Positions 15,581-23,286 of a stretch of DNA of 64,000 bases are shown in pieces. This DNA is from Actinomycetes bacterium. GTDB lineage: Bacteria; Actinomycetota; Acidimicrobiia; Acidimicrobiales; Aldehydirespiratoraceae. The translations under genes were made by a program, and so were the position numbers. The notes under the pieces are model-generated. The model did no database searches, had not been told where the DNA came from, and saw only the letters and a list, made by a program, of their open reading frames with translations. How positions within the stretch are numbered: the stretch's first letter is position 1; the number at the start of each line of letters is the position of its first letter. Location: positions 31,099-95,098 of the forward strand of contig JAJRXC010000069.1 of assembly GCA_024276495.1 (NCBI GenBank), in the 5' to 3' direction.

Positions 15581-16522
15581 TCACACCTCTTCGAGCGTGC
15601 GGCCGGTGAGCGTCAAGAAGACATCTTCGAGCGTCGACCGACGAACGATCGTCGATTGGGGCGCGATGGCGCCGACCTCGAGGCACTCGCCGACCGTGTC
15701 GGCATCGTCGGTGTAGAGCAGGATCCGGTCGGCGAGTGCCTCGTGGTGGACCGCCTGGCGGGAGAGTTGGGCGACGACGGCCGCCTGGTGATCGGGGGTG
15801 GCGTAGCGAGCCTCGACGACCTCGCGCGTGCAGTGACGTTCGATCAACTCGCGGGGCCCGCCCTCATCGACGATCCGGCCGTCGTCCATGACGACGAGAC
15901 GGTCACAGAGCTGCTCGGCCTCGTCCATGTAGTGCGTGGTGATCAAGAGGGTGACACCTTGGCGTTTGAGCGACCACAACCGTTCCCAGAGCATGTGTCG
16001 GGCCTGGGGATCGAGGCCGGTGGTCGGCTCGTCGAGCAACAGCAGCTCCGGCTTGTTGAGCAGCGCCCGCGCGATGACGAGACGGCGTTTCATCCCGCCC
16101 GACAACGGATCGACACGGTCGTCGCGACGGTCGGACAGCTGGGCGAAGTCGAGCAGCTCGTCGATGCGGCCCCGAATGACCGAGCGGGACAGCCCGAAGT
16201 AGCGCCCGTAGACCAACAAGTTGTCGGCGACGGAGAGGTCCGTGTCGAGGTTGTCGTCTTGGGCCACGACGCCGAGACGGGCCCGGATGGCCGGACCGTC
16301 GGTGGCCGGGTCGAGTCCGAGGACACGAAGCGAACCGGCGGTGACCGGCGAGGTGGCCGCGACCATGCGCATCGCCGAGGTCTTGCCGGCCCCGTTGGGG
16401 CCGAGGATCCCGAACGCCTCACCGGGCCGGACGTCGAAGTCGATCCCGTCGACCGCGGTGAACCCGTCGAAGCGCTTCACCAGGGCGCGGGCGTGCACCA
16501 TCGTGTCGGTTCCACCGGCCAT
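15581..16522 (-). CDS. ABC transporter ATP-binding protein (DrrA/NodI-like)
   Basis: 313 residues from ATG 16522, seven bases after a TACCGT box; an internal ATG at 16501 is an alternative. Walker A is GPNGAGKT (41-48), the signature is DPLSGGMKRRL, Walker B is LLLLDEPTTGLDP and the switch His is in LLITTHYMDEAE. The extra C-terminal part of about 80 residues is usual for drug/lipid exporter ATPases. It drives the two permeases that follow. It faces the HerA-like gene across a 76 bp divergent promoter region. Confidence 0.94.
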   Translation of the reverse strand: MAGGTDTMVHARALVKRFDGFTAVDGIDFDVRPGEAFGILGPNGAGKTSAMRMVAATSPVTAGSLRVLGLDPATDGPAIRARLGVVAQDDNLDTDLSVADNLLVYGRYFGLSRSVIRGRIDELLDFAQLSDRRDDRVDPLSGGMKRRLVIARALLNKPELLLLDEPTTGLDPQARHMLWERLWSLKRQGVTLLITTHYMDEAEQLCDRLVVMDDGRIVDEGGPRELIERHCTREVVEARYATPDHQAAVVAQLSRQAVHHEALADRILLYTDDADTVGECLEVGAIAPQSTIVRRSTLEDVFLTLTGRTLEEV

Positions 16523-16529
16523 TGCCGCC

Positions 16530-16535
16530 ACGGTA
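16530..16535 (-). promoter_or_regulatory. TACCGT -10 box for the ABC operon, leaderless type
   Basis: On the minus strand TACCGT is followed by 7 nt and then ATG 16522. It lies 50 bp from an outward-facing box for the divergent gene at 16599. Confidence 0.45.
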
Positions 16536-16584
16536 CCCACAAGTCGTCGCTCCGTTCGTCGAGTAAACCCCGTGCCGATGTGCA

Positions 16585-16590
16585 TAGCAT
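16585..16590 (+). promoter_or_regulatory. TAGCAT -10 box, leaderless type
   Basis: TAGCAT ends 8 nt before ATG 16599, with no room for a ribosome-binding site. This supports ATG 16599 as the start over the longer open frame. Confidence 0.45.
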
Positions 16591-16598
16591 CTCGGCCC

Positions 16599-19025
16599 AT
16601 GGACACGACAACGATCGATGTGGACGCCGGATACCTCTTTCTCGGCCCCGTCGTCGACCCCGCGAGCGGCGACGCGGTCGACGGCGACGACATCATCTAC
16701 GAAGCGGCCGACCTCACCACCCACGGCGTCATCGTCGGCATGACCGGCTCGGGCAAGACCGGCCTCGGCATGGTGCTTCTCGAGGAGGCCCTGCTGCAGG
16801 GGATTCCGACCCTCGTGATCGATCCCAAAGGCGACATGGGCAATCTGCTGCTCACCTTCCCCGATCTCGCGCCCGCCGACTTTCGACCCTGGATCAACGA
16901 AGGTGAAGCCCAACGGGAGGGGGTCACGCCCGATGATCTCGCGGCGTCGACCGCCGAACGGTGGGAGACCGGTCTCGCCGGGTCGGGCATCGGCAAGGAC
17001 CGCATCGCCGCCCTGCGGGAGAAGGCCGACTTCACGATCTACACGCCCGGGTCCACCGCCGGGGTCCCGCTCAACGTGATCGGCGATCTCTCCGCGCCGG
17101 AACCGGGCACCGACGAAGAGTCGATGCGGGAGGAGATCGACGGTCTCGTCCAGGGGTTGCTCGCCCTCGTCGACGTGAAGTCGGATCCGTTGTCGGGCCG
17201 CGAACACGTCCTGCTCGCCAACTTGATCGACGCCTCGTGGCGCGCCGGCGCCGATCTCGACCTCGCCACGCTCCTCGGCCACATCCAGAACCCGCCGATG
17301 CGCAAGTTGGGGGTGATCGAGCTCGACACGTTCTTCCCCCCGTCGGATCGCACCGCGCTCGCGATGAAGCTCAACGGCCTGCTGGCGTCGCCGTCGTTCG
17401 CGGCGTGGGGCGAGGGCGCCCCGCTCGACATCGCCTCGATGCTGGAGAGCGAGGACGGCCGGCCGCGAGCCGCCATCGTCTCGATCGCGCACCTGTCCGA
17501 CGAGGAGCGTCAGTTCGCGGTGACCCTGATCCTCTCCAAGCTCGTCACCTGGATGCGTTCTCAACCCGGAAGCCCCGATCTCCGGGCGCTCGTCTACATG
17601 GACGAGGTCTTCGGCTTCGTTCCGCCGACTGCGGCGCCACCGGCGAAACGACCGATTCTCACGATCCTCAAACAGGCCCGGGCCTTCGGCGTCGGAATGG
17701 TCCTGTCCACCCAGAACCCCGTCGATCTCGACTACAAGGCGATCAGCAACGCCGGGACCTGGATGATCGGCCGTCTCCAGACCGAACGGGACAAGGCCCG
17801 CCTGCTCGAAGGGATGCGGGCCGCGGGCGGCGACGCCGACATCGATGCGATCGGCGACATCATCGGTGGGCTCGGCAAACGAAAGTTCCTCCTCCACACC
17901 ACCCGCGGGGGCGCGCCGGTCACCTTCGGCACCCGCTGGGCGATGTCGTACCTTCCCGGCCCGCTCACCCGGGACCAGATCGGCACGCTGATGGCCGACC
18001 GGCGGGTCATCGCGCCGGACCCGGCGACCGTCGAGAGCCCCGCCGCGACCCCGGCCGCGACACGACCCGACGACACGGCGTTGGCCGACGACGAGTCGGC
18101 GGTGGCCCCCGAGGTCGCCGACGGAGTGGAGGTCGCCCATCTCGACCCCGCCGCGCCCTGGAGTCGACAGATCGGCGCCGTGGCCGGGGGTCGCCGGCTG
18201 CGATCGGCTCTCGTCGCCCGGGTCCGGCTCCTGTTCGACGAGACGAAGGGCGATCTTCGTCACGAGGCCGAATGGGAGGCGGTCGTCTTCCCCCTCGGAG
18301 CCGATGTCGACGGGGACGACTTCGTCGCGGTCGACTACGACGACCGCGACCTCCGGGCCGACCCACCCCCGAACGCGATCTACGTGCTCCCCGACGCGAA
18401 GATCCACACCAAGACGTTCTTCTCCACCGCCCAACGGGTCCTCAAGGATCATCTCTACCGAAGCCAGCAACTGTCCCTGCTCCGCAACGACGAGCTGAAG
18501 CTGTACTCCCGGGTCGGCGAGTCCGAGGAGGAGTTCGCCACCCGTTGTGCCCGAGCCGCCGATGATCGAGCCGATGAGGAAGCCGACGAGCTCCGCAAGT
18601 CGATGGCGAAGAAGGAGGACCGGATCCGCGCCGCGATCGCCAAGGCCGAGGATCGGGTGCGCGAGCTCGAAGCGGACTCGAAGGACCGCAAGCGCAACGA
18701 GGTCCTCAGCGGCGCCATCGACGTGATCGGCGGCCTTTTCGGGGGCCGGAAGTCGACGAGGAGCATTCTGAGCGGTGTGCGCCGGGCGAGCTCGTCGCGA
18801 CGAATCTCCGCCAACGCCAGCCAGCGGGTGGAGAGCGCCAAGAACCGCCTGGCCGAGAAGACCGATGCGCTCGAGGAGCTCGCCGACGCGCTCACCGACG
18901 CCCTCCAGGACAGCCAGGACGCCTGGGAGGAGGCCGCGCAGAACATCGTCTCCTATGAAGTGGGGCTCGAAAAGGCCGATATCTCGGTGGAGGACCTCGT
19001 TTTGGTCTGGATTCCGACCGACTGA
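16599..19025 (+). CDS. HerA-like/DUF853-type P-loop ATPase
   Basis: 808 residues. Walker A is GMTGSGKT (47-54). A Walker B-like strand reads ALVYMDEVFGFVPP, and the sensor region includes STQNPVDLDYKAISNAGTWMIGRL, all as in HerA/VirB4/FtsK-like ATPases (ATP-binding protein with DUF87/DUF853 domains). After about residue 560 a second region follows. The last part (about 650-800) is charged and predicted coiled coil (KKEDRIRAAIAKAEDRVREL and QRVESAKNRLAEKTDALEEL). It lacks the N-terminal HAS barrel and a NurA partner, so an archaeal-type DNA resection role is not supported. Function unknown; it probably pumps or remodels nucleic acid or protein. Confidence 0.85.
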   Translation: MDTTTIDVDAGYLFLGPVVDPASGDAVDGDDIIYEAADLTTHGVIVGMTGSGKTGLGMVLLEEALLQGIPTLVIDPKGDMGNLLLTFPDLAPADFRPWINEGEAQREGVTPDDLAASTAERWETGLAGSGIGKDRIAALREKADFTIYTPGSTAGVPLNVIGDLSAPEPGTDEESMREEIDGLVQGLLALVDVKSDPLSGREHVLLANLIDASWRAGADLDLATLLGHIQNPPMRKLGVIELDTFFPPSDRTALAMKLNGLLASPSFAAWGEGAPLDIASMLESEDGRPRAAIVSIAHLSDEERQFAVTLILSKLVTWMRSQPGSPDLRALVYMDEVFGFVPPTAAPPAKRPILTILKQARAFGVGMVLSTQNPVDLDYKAISNAGTWMIGRLQTERDKARLLEGMRAAGGDADIDAIGDIIGGLGKRKFLLHTTRGGAPVTFGTRWAMSYLPGPLTRDQIGTLMADRRVIAPDPATVESPAATPAATRPDDTALADDESAVAPEVADGVEVAHLDPAAPWSRQIGAVAGGRRLRSALVARVRLLFDETKGDLRHEAEWEAVVFPLGADVDGDDFVAVDYDDRDLRADPPPNAIYVLPDAKIHTKTFFSTAQRVLKDHLYRSQQLSLLRNDELKLYSRVGESEEEFATRCARAADDRADEEADELRKSMAKKEDRIRAAIAKAEDRVRELEADSKDRKRNEVLSGAIDVIGGLFGGRKSTRSILSGVRRASSSRRISANASQRVESAKNRLAEKTDALEELADALTDALQDSQDAWEEAAQNIVSYEVGLEKADISVEDLVLVWIPTD

Positions 19026-19234
19026 TCGCTCTCAGTAGTCACGAAACTGACACGGAATTGCCACACATTCTGCGCGTGAACTGCTCACCGAGTGTGTCAA
19101 GCTCACTGCGCCGACGGGTGGCGCTTACACAGTGCGATCGGCGTGGTGCTATTCCCCTCAGAGATTGGCGGTTGCAGGAAATGAGAAGCTCTCCTGGGAA
19201 GAACGACCTACAGACGACCGGACACTCGACGTTT

Positions 19235-19253
19235 ACTCTCGGACACGGAGAGT
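19235..19253 (+). promoter_or_regulatory. Inverted repeat beside the sugar-transferase start
   Basis: A perfect 6-bp stem, ACTCTC then a 7-base loop then GAGAGT, ends 8 bases before ATG 19262. Its right arm contains the GGAGAG that would serve as the ribosome-binding site. It could fold in mRNA and limit initiation, or bind a regulator. Confidence 0.35.
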
Positions 19254-19261
19254 GAGCTGAA

Positions 19262-20761
19262 ATGACCTCGATCGAAACCCCGCCGGGGGCCCAAACCGAA
19301 CTGCCGGCAACGGTCCAGCTGTACCCCGACAGTGAATCGCTTCCCGTCGCGCCGCTGCGCCAGAGCGCGCTCAGCGCGACGAAGATCACGCTCGTCATCG
19401 CCGACTTGTTGATGGTCACGATCGCCCTCGTCGCCGGCACGTGGATCAACGAGTGGGTCAACGCGCCCGATCCCACGTCCCCTGCCCAGTACATGGGCCT
19501 CGTGCTCGCCTCGCTCCCGGTGTGGCCGATGGTCTTCACCCAGCAGCTTCTCTATCGCGCCCGCTACCTGAGCCGACGAATCGACGAGATCAACAGGGTC
19601 GTGCGCAGCGTCGCGATCGGCGTGCTCGTCACCGGCGGCCTCAGCATCTTGTTGAAGGTCGCGATCGGCCGCCAGTGGGTGGTCATCACCGGCACGCTGA
19701 TCCTCGTGGCGATGGTCGCCGAACGCCTCGTCGCCCGGGCGCTGTTCGATCGGGCCCGACGCAACGGATCGCTGCTGCGACCCGTCGTCATCGCCGGCCG
19801 AAACGCCGAGGGCCAGTTCGTTCGCGAGATGCTCGAGAACGACACGAGCCTCGGCTACGTCTTTCGCGGCTTCATCGAGGACCTCGTCGAACGCGAACCG
19901 GGCGAGTCGCCGCTCGCGCTGCTCGGCAACCCCGCCAAGGTCGTTCGCAAGGTCCACGAGATGGAAGTCACGAGCGTGATCGTTGCCGCGACCGCGATCG
20001 ACGTCGGCAGCTCCAACCGGCTGATCCGGTCGCTGACCGAACACGGCATCCATGTCGAGCTGTCGTCGACGCTGTGCGACATCGCGGCCAACCGTCTCAC
20101 GATCCGTCCGGTCGGACGCGTTCCGATGATGTACGTCGAGCCGGTGCGTCGCACCGGCTGGAGGCCCCGCGCGAAGCGGGCCTTCGACGCCGTGGTCGCC
20201 GCGGTTCTGCTCATCCTCAGCGCACCGATCCTGCTGGTCGCCGGCCTCGCCGTGAAGCTGACCAGCCCCGGACCCGCCATCTTCTCCCAGGCCCGGGTCG
20301 GCCGCGACGGCGAGCTCTTCGCGATGCACAAGCTGCGCACGATGAACGCCGACGCCGAGGAGCAGTTCGACTCGGTTGCCCACCTCTCCGAGACGACCGG
20401 GCCCCTGTTCAAGATCGAGAACGACCCACGGATCACCCCGGTCGGGAAGTGGCTGCGCAAGCTGTCGATCGACGAGTTGCCCCAGCTCTTCAACGTGCTC
20501 AAGGGCGAGATGAGCCTCGTCGGCCCTCGACCGGCACTGCCCCGCTAGGTCGAGAGCTGGGACAAGGAGCTCCACAACCGGCTCAGGGTCCAGCCCGGGA
20601 TCACCGGGATGTGGCAGGTCAACGGACGCAGCGAGGGCGATCACGACTCGATGTATGCCCAGCTCGACCTCTACTACGTCGACAACTGGAGTCTGATTAC
20701 CGATCTGGTGATCGTCGCCCGTACCATCCCCGTCGTGTTGGGACGTAAGGGTCAGTACTGA
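19262..20761 (+). pseudogene. Polyprenyl glycosylphosphotransferase (WcaJ type) with in-frame TAG
   Basis: The full frame is 499 codons, which suits initiating sugar transferases that load sugar-1-phosphate on undecaprenyl phosphate. It shows four N-terminal membrane spans, a CoA-binding-like domain ([11 protein letters not shown]), a fifth membrane segment near [18 protein letters not shown] and the catalytic region ([55 protein letters not shown]). Codon 429 (20546-20548) is TAG, where relatives usually have Glu (PREVE). The remaining 70 codons continue without shift and keep the conserved PGITGMWQVNGRS and LDLYYVDNWSL. One G-to-T change from GAG explains it. The product would lack the conserved C-terminus unless TAG is read through or is a sequencing error. 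Confidence 0.85.
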
Positions 20762-22059
20762 GTCGCACGGCTGAGCGGGTCCGTACCGGACCCACCGGCC
20801 TCGCCGCCCGCTTCATCCGATCCGAGAGGGGTCGGGGCTTCGTCGCGTTCCGTCACCGTGCCTACCGCCTGATCTTCGCGAGCTTCCTCATCCAACAGAT
20901 CGGTTTCTGGATGAGCCACGTGACCCTCCAGGGACTGGTCGAGTCGCGCAGCGAAGGCGACACCCTCGCGATCACGTGGCTCTTCGTCGTCCTCTTCAGT
21001 CCACAGCTCGTGATCGGACCCTTCGCCGGTGTGCTCGCCGATCGCCTCGAACGACGCACGGTGGTCGTGACCTGCTACGCCGGTGCCGCGGTCACCGCCG
21101 CCGCCCTCGCCGCCCTCACGCTGGCGACGGACACACCGTCGCTGTGGGCGATCTATCTCCTCGCGCTGGTTCTCGGCACCACGTTCTCGTTCGTCGGACC
21201 CTCGGCCGGGGCCCTCGTCGTCAACAGTGTGCGCCCCGAGGACGTACCCAGCGCGATCTCGATGCAAGCGGCGGTGCAGAACATGACGCGGGTGGCAGGA
21301 CCCATCCTCGCCGCCGCGATCATCGCCTCGGGCCGGTTCGAGTACGGCTTCGGCGGGTTCGCGGTGACCGCCGCGGTGGCCGCGGTGATGATGTCGAGAG
21401 TTCGGGTCGGCGCCCACGAGACCGTCGACGACCAGCTCGGTGTGTTCACCCGGATGGTCGTCGGCCTTCGTCACGCCCGGGCACGACGCCCGGCTGCGCT
21501 CGCCATCACGACCGTCGCGGTCGCGTCGATGTTCGGCGTGGCCCACACCGCGCTCATCCCGTCGTTCACCAGCGAGGTGCTGGGACAGGACCGGGGCCGG
21601 TTCGGTCTCATCGTCGCCGCCACCGGGGTCGGTGCCATCGTGGGCGCGCTGACCGTCGGCTACGCCCGCTCCGAGGCGAGCCTGACCCGGGGTGCGACCG
21701 CACTGGCCCTGTACGGCATGTGCCTGGCCGGCTTCGCGTTGTCCCCGTCGCTGGCCGTCGCCGTCTCGTGGCAGGTGGCCGTGGGGTTCTTCTACTTCGC
21801 GACGATGACCACTCTGCAGACCCTCGTGCAGCAGGTGGTGCTCGACGAGATGAGGGGCCGGGTGATGTCGTTGTTCGGCATCGCCTGGGGTGGGCTCGTC
21901 TGGATCGGCACGCTGGTGCTCGGACTCGCAGCCGACGACCGCGGGCTGGGGCTCGGCGAGAAGTCCACCCTCTTGCTCACCGCGTCCGTCCTCATCGTGT
22001 TCGGCACGCTCGTGGCGATCAGCGGCCGCCGTATGCCCACCGGATCGACATATGACTAG
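20758..22059 (+). CDS. MFS transporter with probable CTG start
   Basis: 433 residues if started at CTG 20758, which overlaps the upstream TGA (CTGA) and has AAGGG six bases before it. The first ATG is at 20911, but the 51 codons before it encode a proper first half of membrane span 1 (FRHRAYRLIFASFLIQQIGF), and no ATG, GTG or TTG occurs in that stretch. The frame is closed upstream by TAA at 20746. The protein has about 12 spans and the MFS loop GVLADRLERR. It resembles the enterobactin-exporter (EntS)-like MFS group. The next gene's -10 box overlaps its stop codon. Substrate unknown. Confidence 0.75.
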   Translation: MSRTAERVRTGPTGLAARFIRSERGRGFVAFRHRAYRLIFASFLIQQIGFWMSHVTLQGLVESRSEGDTLAITWLFVVLFSPQLVIGPFAGVLADRLERRTVVVTCYAGAAVTAAALAALTLATDTPSLWAIYLLALVLGTTFSFVGPSAGALVVNSVRPEDVPSAISMQAAVQNMTRVAGPILAAAIIASGRFEYGFGGFAVTAAVAAVMMSRVRVGAHETVDDQLGVFTRMVVGLRHARARRPAALAITTVAVASMFGVAHTALIPSFTSEVLGQDRGRFGLIVAATGVGAIVGALTVGYARSEASLTRGATALALYGMCLAGFALSPSLAVAVSWQVAVGFFYFATMTTLQTLVQQVVLDEMRGRVMSLFGIAWGGLVWIGTLVLGLAADDRGLGLGEKSTLLLTASVLIVFGTLVAISGRRMPTGSTYD

Positions 22060-22062
22060 GGT
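22057..22062 (+). promoter_or_regulatory. TAGGGT -10 box overlapping the MFS stop codon
   Basis: The TAG stop of the MFS gene forms the first half of TAGGGT, which ends 7 nt before ATG 22070. This suggests an own, leaderless transcript for the P450 gene. Confidence 0.45.
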
Positions 22063-22069
22063 GCCCGCC

Positions 22070-23284
22070 ATGACGATGACCGACCCGCGGCCCCTCGACA
22101 TCATCGACGGCGACTTCTACGTCAACGACCCCTATTCCCGCTACGCATGGTTGAGAGAACACTCGCCGGTGCACTGGGACGACATCAACGAGCTCTGGGT
22201 CCTCACCCGCTACGACGACATCATCGCGATCGAGCGGAACAAGCGGGTCTTCATCAACTCCGACAAGGAGAAGGGCGGGTATCGACCCAACATCCCGGCC
22301 GACGAGTCGATCATCGCCAACGACGACCCGCTTCATCTCGCCCGCCGGAACCTCGTGTCTCGGCGCTTCACCCCGCGGGCGGTTCGAAAGTGGGAGGACC
22401 ACGTCCTCGACACCGTCGACGATCTTCTCGACGCCGCGCTGGTGAAAGACGACGTCGAGATCGTCAGCGAGCTCGCCGCCCCACTCCCGGCCATGATGAT
22501 CGGGCTCCTCCTCGGCTTTCCCGACGAGATGTGGCCCAAGTTGCAGCACTGGTCGGAGACGACCATCGCGCTCGGCGGAGGGCCCCGCTACTTCACCGAG
22601 GAGGGCACGATCGCGGCCACGGAGTTCGCGGCCGCGGCCGCCGAGCTCTACGAGACGAAGTCGGGCTGTCCGGCCGACGACGTGATGTCGCACTGGATCT
22701 CGGTCGAACGGGACAACTCCGGTCTGGTCGGCGGCCACCCGTTCGGACTCGACCAGATCATCTCCGACTGCCTCCTGCTTCTCGACGGTGGCGCGGAGAC
22801 GACCCGCACGGTCATCGCCCGGACGTTGTTGGCCCTCGCGGACCATCCCGACGAGTGGGCCAAGCTCCAATCGGGGGCCGACATGGAGATCGCGGTCGAG
22901 GAGTTCATCCGTTGGGTGACACCGGTCCACAACTTCTGTCGGGTCGCCACCGAGGACCACGAGATCCACGGTCGGACGATCCGGAAGGGCCAGCAGGTGC
23001 TCCTGGCCTACGGCGCCGCGAACCGCGACCCGGCTCATTTCGACGATCCCGAGACGTTCGACGTCACCCGAGATCCGAACCTCCACATCGCGTTCGGCTT
23101 CGGGACCCACTTCTGCATGGGCGCGTCGCTGGCCCGCCTCGAGATCCAGACCTTCTTCGAGCGACTGATCGACCGCGTCGAGTCGCTGACCCGCCTCACC
23201 GATCGGCCCCATATCGAGATGCCGAACGCCTTCGTGTTCGGCCTCGCGGAATCCCACATGGCGTTCACCCGAAAATCGACCTGA
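22070..23284 (+). CDS. Cytochrome P450
   Basis: 404 residues, a standard bacterial soluble class I P450. The I-helix oxygen-activation motif is GGAETT (240-245; AGxxTT in most relatives). The K-helix ExxR is E278-x2-R281, and the heme loop is FGFGTHFCMGASLAR with thiolate C349. No ferredoxin or reductase gene is adjacent, so electrons must come from elsewhere. It resembles CYP125/CYP142/CYP124-like actinobacterial enzymes for sterols or fatty acids, but that placement is by impression. The start ATG has a TAGGGT box 7 bases upstream and no ribosome-binding site. Confidence 0.95.
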   Translation: MTMTDPRPLDIIDGDFYVNDPYSRYAWLREHSPVHWDDINELWVLTRYDDIIAIERNKRVFINSDKEKGGYRPNIPADESIIANDDPLHLARRNLVSRRFTPRAVRKWEDHVLDTVDDLLDAALVKDDVEIVSELAAPLPAMMIGLLLGFPDEMWPKLQHWSETTIALGGGPRYFTEEGTIAATEFAAAAAELYETKSGCPADDVMSHWISVERDNSGLVGGHPFGLDQIISDCLLLLDGGAETTRTVIARTLLALADHPDEWAKLQSGADMEIAVEEFIRWVTPVHNFCRVATEDHEIHGRTIRKGQQVLLAYGAANRDPAHFDDPETFDVTRDPNLHIAFGFGTHFCMGASLARLEIQTFFERLIDRVESLTRLTDRPHIEMPNAFVFGLAESHMAFTRKST

Positions 23285-23286
23285 GC

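Noticed and set aside
14001..16522. ABC exporter as the export system of the RiPP-like locus
   Set aside because: It is separated by the thiolase gene, is on its own leaderless promoter and lacks a peptidase C39 domain. Proximity alone is not enough.
20546..20548. TAG as a pyrrolysine or otherwise recoded codon
   Set aside because: Other genes in the window terminate normally with TAG, RF1 is intact, no pyrrolysine genes are visible and the family has Glu here; a nonsense change or read error is simpler.
22147..23286. Extension of the helicase frame upstream through the P450 gene
   Set aside because: The upstream part is out of frame with the P450 and Arg-rich; helicase homology begins after GTG 23287.
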